A stretch of DNA of 64,000 bases from Rhizobiaceae bacterium MnEN-MB40S (GCA_024343425.1 BRLC01000016.1:62001-126000); one strand, 5' to 3'; counted from the first letter of the stretch, positions 17,923-27,931 are shown. The notes: generated by a model from the sequence alone, not told the origin. Translations and numbers: made by a program.

Positions 17923-18650
17923 CACAGTTCATCCACGGTTCTTGGAAAGATCGACTGAAAGCCTTCGGCGTAGCGCGCCGGCCTGCCGCCGGCCTGGCCG
18001 CCGGAGTTGCGGCGAAACTGGTTGCCGCGGTTTTCCGCGACGTTGGTGTAGTAGTCCCACAGATGCTCCTGCCCCTCCATGCACTCGATGGCGGCGCGTT
18101 TCCTGTCCCAGACATCGGTGATGTCGAGAATGGTGTCGGGCTTCCAGCCGCATTGTTCGGTTTGATGCGGTTCGAAGAGATACATCTGCGGCGCGCCGAG
18201 CACCTTTTCCCCCGGCTTGTGACCCCAGGCCTGTGCGATCATGCGGGCGTCGAGCGTCATGCGCGTGGCGGCCGGATGATCGGTGTTGTAGGGATCGTCC
18301 AAAGAATGCGACAGCACGAAGCTCGGTTGCACCTTTCGGAAGACGTCGACCAGCCGGTCTGTGGCGGCGGCGTCGATGTTGAGGGGATAATCGCCGATAT
18401 CGAAGAGCACAAGATCGGCGACGCCAAGCGCTTGCGCGGCTGCTTCCGCCTCGGCCTTGCGCGCGGCTTTCACCTTTTCAAGCGTCATGCCCTCATTCTT
18501 CCAGAGCTTTGCGGATTCTCCGCGTTCGCCGTAGCTCAGGCAGACAACCGTCATACGGTAACCGCGTTCGGCGTGCAGGGCGATCGCGCCGCCGGCGCGC
18601 CACACGAAATCCGCGGCGTGGGCGCTGACAACCAGTCCGGTCTTGTCCAT
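17922..18650 (-). CDS. galB: 4-oxalomesaconate hydratase, PIG-L deacetylase-like (GalB type)
   Basis: The 242-residue protein has the PIG-L/LmbE fold. The N-terminal [13 protein letters not shown] holds the metal-binding H-x-x-D pattern, and [14 protein letters not shown] holds the third ligand. GalB of Pseudomonas is a member of this family that works as a zinc-dependent 4-oxalomesaconate hydratase, converting it to 4-carboxy-4-hydroxy-2-oxoadipate; it replaces the unrelated LigJ. The ATG at 18650 has AGGAGA in front. Placement between ligI and ligK supports this function over a sugar deacetylase. It is translationally coupled to ligK. Confidence 0.9.
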   Translation of the reverse strand: MDKTGLVVSAHAADFVWRAGGAIALHAERGYRMTVVCLSYGERGESAKLWKNEGMTLEKVKAARKAEAEAAAQALGVADLVLFDIGDYPLNIDAAATDRLVDVFRKVQPSFVLSHSLDDPYNTDHPAATRMTLDARMIAQAWGHKPGEKVLGAPQMYLFEPHQTEQCGWKPDTILDITDVWDRKRAAIECMEGQEHLWDYYTNVAENRGNQFRRNSGGQAGGRPARYAEGFQSIFPRTVDEL

Positions 18651-18670
18651 GGGGTCTCCTTCCTTGTTTC

Positions 18671-19561
18671 TCAGGTCCAGTAGAGGCGGGTCGGGTTGTC
18701 GACCAGCATATTTCGTCTCAGGGTTTCGTCCGGGCAAATGCGTGCGATGCGGTCGACCAGCAGTCCGTCGTCCGGCATGTGGCTCACCATGTTGGGATGC
18801 GGCCAGTCGGTGCCATAAAGCACCCGGTCCGGCAGGACCTCGATCAGCCGCTTCGAGACCGCGTCCGCGTCGAGGTAGGGCGGCCCCTGTCTGGTCAGGC
18901 GTTCAGGACAGCTGACCTTGATCCACAGACGGTCGCTGCTCGTCAAAAGTTGTTCCAGTGTTTGATATTCGGGACCGTCGACGCCCTTCTCGACGGGAAC
19001 GCGGCCCATATGATCGATCACAACCGGCGTTTCGACAGTCTCGATCAGGAGACGAACGTCGTCGATCGAGTCGGGTTCACAATACACGACGACATGCCAG
19101 CCGAGCGGGGCGATCTTTTCGATGATCTGGAGGCGGTCTTTCAGTGGCTGAAGCGCTTTGAGGCGCTTGACGAAGTTGAAGCGCACGCCCCGCACGCCCG
19201 CCTCATGGAGCATCTTGAGTTCGTCGACGCCGATCGCCGGGTCCACGACCGCGACGCCCCGGGCCTTATCGCCGGCTTTGCGCAAGGCGTCGACCAGGGC
19301 GGAATTGTCCGCGCCATGGCAACTCGCCTGGACGATCACGCATCGATCGAAGCCCAGATGGTCGTGCAGCCTGAACAGCAATTCGGCGGGGGCGTCGACA
19401 GGCACATAGCTGCTCGTCGGGGCGTAGGGAAACCTGTCCGCCGGTCCGAAGACGTGACAATGGCTGTCGCAAGCGCCTTCAGGCAAAACGATCTGCGGTT
19501 TGCCCGGATCGGGATCAAAGGGCAGATAGCCCGGAGTAACGATTTGGCGCATCGCCGTCAC
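18671..19561 (-). CDS. ligI: 2-pyrone-4,6-dicarboxylate lactonase (amidohydrolase family)
   Basis: This 296-residue barrel enzyme has the LigI pattern CDSHCHVFGPADRFPY, where the H-x-H motif sits on the first strand, then VVIDHMGR and the catalytic aspartate in YGTDWPHPN. LigI hydrolyses 2-pyrone-4,6-dicarboxylate (PDC) to 4-oxalomesaconate without a metal. The start is probably the GTG at 19561, whose GTGA overlaps the tetR stop by four bases; an ATG three codons later is possible. The following galB starts 20 bases after its stop. With galB, ligK and galD it completes the route from PDC to pyruvate and oxaloacetate. Confidence 0.92.
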   Translation of the reverse strand: MTAMRQIVTPGYLPFDPDPGKPQIVLPEGACDSHCHVFGPADRFPYAPTSSYVPVDAPAELLFRLHDHLGFDRCVIVQASCHGADNSALVDALRKAGDKARGVAVVDPAIGVDELKMLHEAGVRGVRFNFVKRLKALQPLKDRLQIIEKIAPLGWHVVVYCEPDSIDDVRLLIETVETPVVIDHMGRVPVEKGVDGPEYQTLEQLLTSSDRLWIKVSCPERLTRQGPPYLDADAVSKRLIEVLPDRVLYGTDWPHPNMVSHMPDDGLLVDRIARICPDETLRRNMLVDNPTRLYWT

Positions 19562-20250
19562 GTCGAGGTTCGACCGTCGCCGGATCCGGAAAGATCGCGA
19601 AGCGAGGCCGCCGTGGCGTGAACCAGTTGATCGATCGCCAGTTCGTGATCTTCGCCGCTGGACGCGCCGCCGGTCAGGCGATCGATGCGGTCGCCGTTCA
19701 CAAGCGTGTAGTACAAGGCGCCCAGCAGGAAATGGCAGCGCCAGACAATCGCGTTGCGGTCGGCGCCGGGAATGCAGCCTGCAATCGCGTCGACGAATGC
19801 GTGGCTGGTGTCATCGAAGGACGCGGCGATGATGCGCTGCGCCGCTTCGTTGCCCTCCATCGACAGGATCGCCCTCACTCTGGTGAACCGGGCGCCGCCG
19901 CCGGCGACGTCGGATTGCGAAGAAAACGCCGGCAGCACGAATGACCGGATCACCGCCAGCAATCTGTCTTCCTGATCGTTGATGCGTCCGGCTTCGCGCA
20001 GCAATTCCATGCGCCGCAGATTCATCGGGCGCGTGTGGCGCTCGTAGATTTCGGCCAGCAGATTTTCCTTGGCGCCGAAATGATAGGTGACGCTGCCGAG
20101 ATTGGCGCCGGATGCGCGCGCGATTTCGCGCAGGCTGACGGCATGATAGCCGTGCTGCGCCATGAGCGTCTCCGCGGCGTCAAGAATCGCATCCCGCGTG
20201 GATGGCCGCGCTTTCTTGTACGGTTGTTCAATCTTTTCGTTCTTTTGCAT
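19558..20250 (-). CDS. TetR family transcriptional regulator, first gene of the PDC operon
   Basis: The protein of 230 residues has a TetR DNA-binding domain at its N-terminus (TRDAILDAAETLMAQHGY, then LREIARASGANLGSVTYHFG) and an all-helical ligand domain. A lysine-rich tail of about 17 residues comes first. It leads the operon with ligI and shares a four-base GTGA overlap with it, so regulator and enzymes are made together. No ribosome binding site is seen before the ATG at 20250; the region there is occupied by a palindrome, so the mRNA may be leaderless or the start may be different. It probably represses itself and the PDC genes; the divergent oxidoreductase may be a second target. Confidence 0.9.
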   Translation of the reverse strand: MQKNEKIEQPYKKARPSTRDAILDAAETLMAQHGYHAVSLREIARASGANLGSVTYHFGAKENLLAEIYERHTRPMNLRRMELLREAGRINDQEDRLLAVIRSFVLPAFSSQSDVAGGGARFTRVRAILSMEGNEAAQRIIAASFDDTSHAFVDAIAGCIPGADRNAIVWRCHFLLGALYYTLVNGDRIDRLTGGASSGEDHELAIDQLVHATAASLRDLSGSGDGRTST

Positions 20251-20255
20251 AATTA

Positions 20256-20266
20256 CATGTTACATG
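20256..20266. promoter_or_regulatory. palindrome CATGT-T-ACATG before tetR
   Basis: An 11-bp perfect palindrome lies five bases before the tetR start codon, in the 138-base space between tetR and the divergent indolepyruvate oxidoreductase gene. A regulator bound here would block the tetR-ligI operon directly. The role is inferred from position. Confidence 0.5.
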
Positions 20267-20388
20267 CATACAAAGCGAAGCCAAGTCAAACGGACTTTGT
20301 CGCAGGCGCTGGAACATCGCCGGTCGCACAGTGATCGGTCGCTTTTATTCGCCGTGAAATAGAATTACTCTAAGCGACGGAGGATGCG

Positions 20389-23300
20389 ATGACAGCACAT
20401 GACGTAACGCTCGACGACAAGTACGATCTGACAAAAGACAGAATATTCGTCACCGGATCCCAGGCGATTGTTCGGCTGTTGCTGATGCGTAAGGAACTGG
20501 ACCGACGGGCGGGTCTCGACACAGCGGGTTTCGTCTCCGGCTATCGCGGATCGCCGCTCGGCGGTCTTGACCAGCAGCTTGCGCGCGCCGGGCGAAAACT
20601 GTCTGAATCCGACATCGTCTTTCAGCCAGGCATCAACGAGGAACTCGCTGCAACCGCCTGCTGGGGAACCCAGCAGGCCGAGCTTGACGGTCGCGGCCGT
20701 TTCGACGGCGTTTTCGCCTTGTGGTACGGCAAGGGGCCGGGCGTCGACCGGACCGGCGACGTCTTTCGCCACGCCAACCTTGCCGGCAGTTCCAGGCATG
20801 GCGGCGTTCTGGCGCTCATGGGCGACGACCATACGGCGGAATCCTCCACCAACGCGCACCAGACGGAATTCCAGTTCGTCGACACGATGATCCCGATTTT
20901 CAATCCGGCGGGCGTCCAGGAAATCATCGACTACGGACTGTACGGCTATGCGCTGTCGCGCTTCGCGGGAACCTGGGCGGCGCTGAAATGCGTCAAGGAC
21001 AATGTGGAGTCGACCGCTTCGGTGCAGGCGGGTCTCGATCGGCTGAACATTGTTACGCCGGAATTCGACATGCCCGCCGGCGGCCTGAACATCAGACCGG
21101 GAGAACTGGATTTCATCGGCCAGGAAATCCGGCTGCACGAATACAAGCGGCAGGCCGCAAGCGCCTTCATTCGCGCCAATCGCCTCAATCACATCGTCTA
21201 TTCGGGCGGGCGCAGTCCGAAACTGGGCGTGATCAGCGTCGGCAAGAGTTTCCTCGACGTGCGGCAGAGCCTGGAAGATCTGGGCGTCGACGAGCGGGAA
21301 GCCGAGCAGATCGGCCTGCGTCTGGTCAAGATCGCAACGCCCTGGCCGCTCTCGCGCGAGGATTTCCTTCCCATGGTCGACGGTCTCGACATGGTGATCG
21401 TGGTCGAGGAAAAGCGTTCCCTGATCGAAGCGCAATTGCGAGAGGAGCTCTATGGCGCTGGCCAGCAGCCGGTCATCGTCGGCAAGAAGGACGAACACGA
21501 CAACTGGCTGTTTCCGGTTCGTGGCGCGCTCGACCCCAACGATATATCTGTCGCCATCGGCGAGCGGATCCTGCGGGTGATCGGCCATTCGGAGGAAATC
21601 GACGCCAAGGTCAAGCGTATCCGGCAGTTCCAGGCGATGCTTGCCGATACCGCGGACATCGCCCAGCGAACGCCGTATTTCTGTTCCGGATGTCCGCACA
21701 ACAGTTCGACCAAGGTGCCTGAAGGCTCGACGGCGGCTGCCGGGATCGGCTGTCATTTCATGTCGATCTGGATGGACCGCAACACCCAGGGCTTTACCCA
21801 GATGGGCGGCGAGGGCGCGCAGTGGGTGGGGCAGGGGCTGTTCTCCGACCGAAAGCATATTTTCCAGAATCTCGGAGACGGCACCTACAATCACTCCGGA
21901 CTGCTCGCGATCCGCTTCGCGCTGACGTCGAAGATCAACATCACCTACAAGATCCTTTACAATGACGCGGTCGCCATGACCGGCGGACAGACGCACGAAG
22001 GCGGACTCACCGTCGACGCGATTGCGCGACAGGTCCGCGCGGAAGGCGTCGACCGGATCGCCCTCGTGTCCGACGAACCCGACAAATATCCTCAGGGCAT
22101 GGATTGGCCGGATCGCATCACCTTTCATCACAGGTCGGACCTCGACGCCGTCCAGCGGGAGCTGCGCGACATTCCGGGCGTGACGGTGCTGCTCTACGAC
22201 CAGACCTGCGCTGCGGAAAAGCGCCGCCGCCGCAAGCGCGGCGCCTTTCCGGATCCCGACAAGCGTGTGTTCATCAATGAACTGGTTTGCGAGGGGTGCG
22301 GCGATTGCGGCGTTCAGTCGAACTGCGTTTCCGTGCAGCCGGTAGAGACCGAGTTCGGGCGCAAGCGCCGGATCGACCAGTCAAGCTGCAACAAGGATTT
22401 CTCCTGTATCGAGGGTTTCTGCCCGTCCTTCGTGACGGTGCACGGCGCAAGACTGAGGAAAGCGGAAGGGCTGGCCGTGACAAGCGATCCGCTCGATGGC
22501 GTGCCCACGCCGTCGATCGCTCCCATGGACGCCGGCTGGGCCTGCATCATCACGGGCGTCGGCGGAACAGGCGTCGTCACGATCGGCGCCATTCTCGGCA
22601 TGGCCGCGCATCTGGAGAACAAGGGTTGCGGCATGATCGACATGGCCGGTCTCGCCCAGAAGGGCGGGGCAGTTTTTTCGCATGTGCGCATCGCGCAACG
22701 TCCGGAAGACATCCATGCGATCCGGGTGCCCGCCGGCAAGGCCGATCTGGTGCTCGGCTGCGATCTGGTCGTATCCGGGTCGCGCAAGGTTCTGGCGGCC
22801 GTTCGCGAGGGCGAAACCCGCTTCATAGCGAATATCGCGGAAGTCATGCCTGGCGATTTCGCGCGCAACGCCGATTACCATCTTCCGACCGAACGGTTGA
22901 AGCGGGCGATCACGCAAGCCGCCGGCGAGGAAAACGTTGCCTTCTTCGATGGCTCGCACGCCGCCAACAAGCTGTTCGGCAATGCGATCGCCGCCAACAT
23001 GTTCATGCTGGGCATGGCGGCGCAATCGGGTTCGGTTCCCCTCGCCGCCGAAACGATCGAGGAGGCGATCCGGCTGAATGGTCAGGCGGTTGACATGAAC
23101 ATACAGGCGTTTCGCTGGGGGCGCAGGGCCTCGGTCGATCCGGACCATGTGCGGTCTCTGATCGAGGACGCCGACAGGCCTGCGGAAGAAGGCGGCGAGA
23201 TGGAAGATCTGCAGCAGATGATCGCACGCCGCAGCGCGTTTCTTCACGCCTATCAGAATGCCGCCTACGCCAGCCGCTATCGTTCGAAGATCGCCGCGAT

Positions 23301-23865
23301 CGAGGCGGCGGAGACCGCTGTCGCAGGGCAGGCCGGCCCCCTTACAGAGGCTGCGGCGCGGGCGCTTTTCAAGCTGATGGCCATCAAGGACGAATACGAG
23401 GTTGCGCGGCTCTATTCCGATGGCGGTTTCAAAAGGCAGTTGCAGCGTCAGTTTCAGGGATGGGACAGCCTCGAGTTTCATCTTGCGCCGCCGCTTCTTG
23501 CGCATCGAGACGAAAAGGGGCGCCTGAAGAAGCGCAGTTTCGGACCGTGGCTCATGAAATTCTATCCGCTTCTCGCCGGAATGCGCGGCCTGAGAGGCAC
23601 GGCGCTGGATCTCTTCGGATACCAGGAGGAGCGACGGGAAGAGCGGCGCTTACTCAAGGAATACGAAACACTTCTTGGCGAAGTTGCAGGCGGTCTGGCA
23701 GCCGGAAATCTGGACGCCGCTACAAGATTGATCTCCTACCCGCAGAACATTCGCGGCTACGGACATGTCAAGAAGCGTTCGATCGAGGCGGCGGAAAAGG
23801 AAGCGTTCGAACTCAGGAGACTTTACGACGGAGAGCCCGTTACGACGAATATTGCCGCTGAATAA
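20389..23865 (+). CDS. fused indolepyruvate ferredoxin oxidoreductase family protein
   Basis: This 1158-residue protein joins the alpha/beta (TPP) and gamma parts of 2-oxoacid:ferredoxin oxidoreductases in one chain. In order: a pyrimidine-binding domain with GYRGSPLGG near residue 50; a TPP/metal part with YFCSGCPHN near 430 and GDGTYNHSG near 505; a cysteine cluster CEGCGDCGVQSNC near 633 with further cysteines; a gamma domain from about 717 (GVGGTGVVTIGA); and a C-terminal DUF6537-type region. Such enzymes oxidise aryl pyruvates to aryl acetyl-CoA. It is transcribed alone, divergent from the tetR-PDC operon. The substrate and the electron acceptor in this organism are not known. Confidence 0.93.
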   Translation: MTAHDVTLDDKYDLTKDRIFVTGSQAIVRLLLMRKELDRRAGLDTAGFVSGYRGSPLGGLDQQLARAGRKLSESDIVFQPGINEELAATACWGTQQAELDGRGRFDGVFALWYGKGPGVDRTGDVFRHANLAGSSRHGGVLALMGDDHTAESSTNAHQTEFQFVDTMIPIFNPAGVQEIIDYGLYGYALSRFAGTWAALKCVKDNVESTASVQAGLDRLNIVTPEFDMPAGGLNIRPGELDFIGQEIRLHEYKRQAASAFIRANRLNHIVYSGGRSPKLGVISVGKSFLDVRQSLEDLGVDEREAEQIGLRLVKIATPWPLSREDFLPMVDGLDMVIVVEEKRSLIEAQLREELYGAGQQPVIVGKKDEHDNWLFPVRGALDPNDISVAIGERILRVIGHSEEIDAKVKRIRQFQAMLADTADIAQRTPYFCSGCPHNSSTKVPEGSTAAAGIGCHFMSIWMDRNTQGFTQMGGEGAQWVGQGLFSDRKHIFQNLGDGTYNHSGLLAIRFALTSKINITYKILYNDAVAMTGGQTHEGGLTVDAIARQVRAEGVDRIALVSDEPDKYPQGMDWPDRITFHHRSDLDAVQRELRDIPGVTVLLYDQTCAAEKRRRRKRGAFPDPDKRVFINELVCEGCGDCGVQSNCVSVQPVETEFGRKRRIDQSSCNKDFSCIEGFCPSFVTVHGARLRKAEGLAVTSDPLDGVPTPSIAPMDAGWACIITGVGGTGVVTIGAILGMAAHLENKGCGMIDMAGLAQKGGAVFSHVRIAQRPEDIHAIRVPAGKADLVLGCDLVVSGSRKVLAAVREGETRFIANIAEVMPGDFARNADYHLPTERLKRAITQAAGEENVAFFDGSHAANKLFGNAIAANMFMLGMAAQSGSVPLAAETIEEAIRLNGQAVDMNIQAFRWGRRASVDPDHVRSLIEDADRPAEEGGEMEDLQQMIARRSAFLHAYQNAAYASRYRSKIAAIEAAETAVAGQAGPLTEAAARALFKLMAIKDEYEVARLYSDGGFKRQLQRQFQGWDSLEFHLAPPLLAHRDEKGRLKKRSFGPWLMKFYPLLAGMRGLRGTALDLFGYQEERREERRLLKEYETLLGEVAGGLAAGNLDAATRLISYPQNIRGYGHVKKRSIEAAEKEAFELRRLYDGEPVTTNIAAE

Positions 23866-23937
23866 AGTCGAGGTTGGGGGTTCACAGCACTTAAAAGCTT
23901 CCTTAATTCTTTTACTTTACTGTCGAGCCGAAAATAA

Positions 23938-26286
23938 ATGGCATCACAGATGACGGCAAATACGGACGGCGACATCCCGACAGATGTATATCTGTCATTC
24001 GTGCGATCACTATTCGGCAATCGCATGACATTGCGCGCCGGAATGATCGCGCACGTAGTGACGTGTCTTCTGATCTATCTCAAGGTGAGGGACCCGGCGT
24101 ACCTGGTGTTCGCCGGTCTGATTTTCCTGATCTTCGTTGGCCGCAATCAATCCTTTCACCGGTTCGATGAGGTCGAGTTCTCCGTCAACGATCGTGCGAC
24201 GATCGCGCGATGGGAGCGCATCTACACGATCGGAGTGGGGCTTCTGGCGTTGACCGTCGGGTGCATGACCGGCTACAGCTTCTTCTTCACGCGCGACAAT
24301 TTCGCTGAACTGGCCTCGCTTTCGATCACAATGGGCTCGATGGTGTCCGTCGTCGGAAGGAACTACGGCTCAAAGCGCATCGTCGACATCATTTCCGTTA
24401 GCGCCTGCGCGCCGTTTCTCATAGCGCTTTTCCTGCGCGGCGACCTGTTCATGGCCTTGCTCGGCCTGCTGATCATTCCGTTGATCCTGACGACGCGGTC
24501 GATGGCCAACGGCGTGCGCGAGTTTCTTTATGACAACGTCATGGCGCATCGGGAATTCGCCAAGATCGCCGGGCGCTTCGACACCGCGCTCAACAATATG
24601 CCGCACGGCCTTTTCATGCTGGACAAGGACAGGCGGATCGTCGTCGCCAACCGAAAGGCGGTGGAATTGCTCGGCCTGCAAGACCGGGTGACGCTTACCG
24701 GCCATACGATCAACGCGATTCTGCGCTACGGCGTCAGACGGACTTTGCTGACCGAAGAGCGGGCCGACGTCGTGCGTTCGCAGCTTGAAGGATTGCTTGA
24801 GGGACGCAAGTCGAGGGCGCTTTTGAAATTCGCCGACGACCGCTATCTGGAGTTCACCGCGAAACGGCGAAGCAATGAAGGCGCCGTTCTGATTTTCGAG
24901 AATGTGACCGCGCGTATCCGCGCGGAAGAAAAAATCATGCACATGGCGCGATACGACCAGCTCACCGGTTTGCCGAACCGCGCCTATTTCGCCGAATTCG
25001 TCGAGCAGAACATTCGCGACATGCCGGACGACGAACGATTCGCCCTTGTCGTTCTCGATATCGACGACTTCAAACATGTGAACGACACCAGCGGTCACAT
25101 GACCGGCGACCGGTTGTTGTGCGCGCTGTCGGCGCGGCTGACGGGTCTTGCCGACGACACCATGACGCTGTCGCGCTTCGGCGGCGACGAATTCGTCATT
25201 TTCGTCCGCAAAGTCAAGGACGAGGCGCATGTCGATCAGCTCATGACGGAGTTGTTCGACAGTCTGCGCGGAACCTATCTGATCAACGGCAACCGCCTCT
25301 TCGTAAGCCTGAGCGCCGGCGTCGTCGTGGCGACGAAATCGGAATCACGACTCGATCATCTGCATATCAAGGCCGATCTCGCACTCTATGAAACCAAGCA
25401 CAACAACAAGAACGGCTGGACGATTTTCGCCGAGGACATGGACGAGAAGTATACGCGCCTGCAAAAGATGAAGGCGGCGTTGCGGGATGCGATCCGCACG
25501 AAATCCTTCTCGGTCGTCTACCAGCCGATGTTTGCGGCCGGCACGATGGCCGTGGCCAGCTGCGAGGCGCTTTCGCGCTGGTATCACCCGGAATTCGGAT
25601 CCGTGTCTCCCGCAACCTACATTCCCCTTGCCGAGGAGATGGGCGTTGTCGGCGAACTGACGCGGCATATGCTGAACGTCGCTTGTCGGGATTGTGCGAA
25701 CTGGGGCGACGATGTCGGCGTCTCGGTCAACCTGTCCGCCAATGACCTGCGCAATGAAGACGTCGTCGATATGGTGGAGGGGGCTCTCAAGGCCTCAGGC
25801 CTCGAAGCTTCGCGATTGCAGCTCGAAGTGACGGAAAGCGCTTTCGTTCAGGACATGTCCGAGGCCAAAAGGGTTCTGGAGAAGCTGCGCGAAAAGGGCG
25901 TCGTCATCGCCATCGACGATTTCGGCACCGGATATTCCAGCCTCAGCTATCTCCATCTGCTGCCGCTCAACAAGGTCAAGATCGACCGGTCCTTCGTTTC
26001 GGACATCACCGGCAACGAACAGACCTTCAAGCTTCTCAAGGGCATTGTTCACCTGTCCCGGGAACTCGGCATGGAAGTCGTGATCGAGGGCGTTGAGACC
26101 GAGGAACAGCTGCAGTTGATCAGAAGCAGCAATTGCGCCGAATTCGTACAGGGGTTCTTCTTCGGCGTCCCGGTGCCCTATGGCAGCATCGCCGAGCTTA
26201 TCTCAAGCATTTCAGGCCGCGATCGCACGCAGCTTGCTCCAGCCGAAGCCGCTCTCGCCGAAGACAAGCGTCATTCCGTCGAATAA
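23938..26286 (+). CDS. membrane GGDEF-EAL cyclic di-GMP enzyme with PAS-like domain
   Basis: The protein has 782 residues. About five hydrophobic segments occupy residues 35-185, a PAS-like domain spans about 210-325, the GGDEF domain about 335-500 and the EAL domain about 510-760. Both catalytic motifs are intact: GGDEF at 415-419 and EAL at 543-545, with DDFGTGYSSLSYL further on. It could therefore both make and break cyclic di-GMP, with the PAS-like part or membrane region sensing a signal. No ribosome binding site is evident before the ATG at 23938; ATG four codons later is an alternative. It stands alone, 72 bases after the oxidoreductase gene. Confidence 0.93.
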   Translation: MASQMTANTDGDIPTDVYLSFVRSLFGNRMTLRAGMIAHVVTCLLIYLKVRDPAYLVFAGLIFLIFVGRNQSFHRFDEVEFSVNDRATIARWERIYTIGVGLLALTVGCMTGYSFFFTRDNFAELASLSITMGSMVSVVGRNYGSKRIVDIISVSACAPFLIALFLRGDLFMALLGLLIIPLILTTRSMANGVREFLYDNVMAHREFAKIAGRFDTALNNMPHGLFMLDKDRRIVVANRKAVELLGLQDRVTLTGHTINAILRYGVRRTLLTEERADVVRSQLEGLLEGRKSRALLKFADDRYLEFTAKRRSNEGAVLIFENVTARIRAEEKIMHMARYDQLTGLPNRAYFAEFVEQNIRDMPDDERFALVVLDIDDFKHVNDTSGHMTGDRLLCALSARLTGLADDTMTLSRFGGDEFVIFVRKVKDEAHVDQLMTELFDSLRGTYLINGNRLFVSLSAGVVVATKSESRLDHLHIKADLALYETKHNNKNGWTIFAEDMDEKYTRLQKMKAALRDAIRTKSFSVVYQPMFAAGTMAVASCEALSRWYHPEFGSVSPATYIPLAEEMGVVGELTRHMLNVACRDCANWGDDVGVSVNLSANDLRNEDVVDMVEGALKASGLEASRLQLEVTESAFVQDMSEAKRVLEKLREKGVVIAIDDFGTGYSSLSYLHLLPLNKVKIDRSFVSDITGNEQTFKLLKGIVHLSRELGMEVVIEGVETEEQLQLIRSSNCAEFVQGFFFGVPVPYGSIAELISSISGRDRTQLAPAEAALAEDKRHSVE

Positions 26287-26298
26287 TTGCATTGGCGT

Positions 26299-27585
26299 CT
26301 ATCCGCTGATTGCCTCTGCATTGTCCGGCGCGTCGTCCATTTTCGCCACATAAGCGTAGCGAAAGAAGATGATAGACGCGAGCGGCGGCAGCAGCATCGT
26401 CGCGAGCATGGCGTATCTGAGCGACGCGCCGTCGTCGGCCGATATTCCCATTTGTGCAAAGAGATCGCTGAGAACGCCTATGGCGGCCGGCACGCCGCCA
26501 TAGGCGACGAGGGAGGTTGCGAACATGATGACGGCGATCGCCGTTGCGCGAACGGCCTGGTTGGCGACCCTGTGCATGCAGGCCATGGAGGGACCGAAAC
26601 CTGTCGCCGAAATGAAGAAAGCGGCGAACAGACAGGGATAGGCGATGGAGAGATCCGCGCCCAGATAGATGGGTAGCAGAGGAACAAGCGCCAGCGCGCA
26701 GGACAGTCCGGACCACCAGAATTCCCAGCGCGCGTCGCGTTTTACCAGAAACTTGATGATCAGTCCTCCGCCAAATGTTCCGGCAATGAGGCCGAGGCCC
26801 AGGAAAGCGCCGCCGACCCGGGCGAATTCTTCCGTGGAAATCCCGTAGGTTCTTTGAAAGAACGCGGGAATCCAGGTGGCTGCGCCAACCATGGTGTAGA
26901 GCAACGGAATGGCGATGATCAAAGCCTGCGTCTCGCGACGCTTGAGCATCGTGCGCACGTCGCTGAAAGACAGTGCTTCCGAAGCAACGAAGCGACGTTC
27001 GGGGCGTGGATCACGCAGAAACAGAAAGAGCATCGCGACCGGGATGGCGCCGAACAATCCGAAAGCGACGAATGTCATGCGCCAGCCGATATGTTCCAGC
27101 ACGAGGCCGCCGAGCAGCAGGCCGACCAGCGTGCCGACGGTGCCGAACCCGGTAAAGAGCGAGATCATCATCGCCCGGTCCTTGACCGGCACGGTGTCGG
27201 AAATGATCGATTGGGAGGCCGGAACGCAGCCTGCTTCACCGACGCCGACCGCCACGCGGCCGGCGAACATCTGCAAAAAGCTGTAGGCGAAGCCCATGGC
27301 GCCCGTCGCCGCGCTCCAAATCACCAGGGCAAGACCTATCAGCCGGACCCTGTTCCAACTGTCGGCTATCCTTCCGGCCACCAGTCCGATCACGGCATAG
27401 GAAACGGCGAACGCAATGCCCCCGAGAAGCCCCATCTGGCTGTCGGAAAATTGGAGTTCAGCCTTTATCGGCTCCACCATCAGTGAAAACAGCACCCGAT
27501 CCATCTGGTTGACCAGATTTATTGTGCCGAGGATGGCCAGAACGAGAGCCGGCTTCTGCAGTTTGCTGACGCCCCCGCCAGTCAT
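26299..27585 (-). CDS. MFS transporter, spinster/SpnS-like
   Basis: This 428-residue protein has 12 predicted membrane helices and the MFS loop motif as AGRIADSWNRVRLI after the second helix. The segment GVGEAGCVPASQSIISD resembles the spinster-like and aromatic acid branches of the family. The ATG at 27585 follows TTAGGAAAC; an ATG 23 codons upstream has no site and adds unconserved residues. It converges with the GGDEF-EAL gene, 12 bases from its stop. It shares a 388-base AT-rich upstream region with the divergent FeeM-like gene. The substrate is not known. Confidence 0.9.
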   Translation of the reverse strand: MTGGGVSKLQKPALVLAILGTINLVNQMDRVLFSLMVEPIKAELQFSDSQMGLLGGIAFAVSYAVIGLVAGRIADSWNRVRLIGLALVIWSAATGAMGFAYSFLQMFAGRVAVGVGEAGCVPASQSIISDTVPVKDRAMMISLFTGFGTVGTLVGLLLGGLVLEHIGWRMTFVAFGLFGAIPVAMLFLFLRDPRPERRFVASEALSFSDVRTMLKRRETQALIIAIPLLYTMVGAATWIPAFFQRTYGISTEEFARVGGAFLGLGLIAGTFGGGLIIKFLVKRDARWEFWWSGLSCALALVPLLPIYLGADLSIAYPCLFAAFFISATGFGPSMACMHRVANQAVRATAIAVIMFATSLVAYGGVPAAIGVLSDLFAQMGISADDGASLRYAMLATMLLPPLASIIFFRYAYVAKMDDAPDNAEAISG

Positions 27586-27709
27586 GTTTCCTAACCCCTG
27601 ATTGCCACAATTATCGCGCGTTGTTCGCGGCGCCGAATCACAGTTTCGCCGCACACGACGCTGTTGGTCAACGATGTCGAACGGGCAATGGCTTAAAGTG
27701 TTGAAAAAC

Positions 27710-27728
27710 GACTGGTTTTGAACCGGTC
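27710..27728. promoter_or_regulatory. dyad GACTGGTT-TTG-AACCGGTC
   Basis: The 19-bp inverted repeat has one mismatch (a T opposite a G). It lies about 125 bases before the MFS start codon, on the side of that gene. Its half-site ACTGGT recurs in the dyad at 27932-27950. A shared regulator is an inference. Confidence 0.45.
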
Positions 27729-27931
27729 AAAAACAGTTTGATTGTGTCGCGCCGGACATTTGTTTTTGCGTCTGATGTATATCGTTGACGGGGTTTACTA
27801 TTTATGTGCGTGTAACATTGATGCAAGCTGCAACCTGACGAATATCCCTCCCGCCATTCAAAATAAAAATTAACCTTAACAAGAAATCTTAATCGTTAGA
27901 GAATTGTTAAATCTTTATTAAATAAAATCAC

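Noticed and set aside
20365-22131. A 588-codon open frame on the minus strand inside the indolepyruvate oxidoreductase gene
   Set aside because: It is opposite a clear enzyme gene, with an Arg/His/Asp-rich composition typical of antisense frames in GC-rich DNA.
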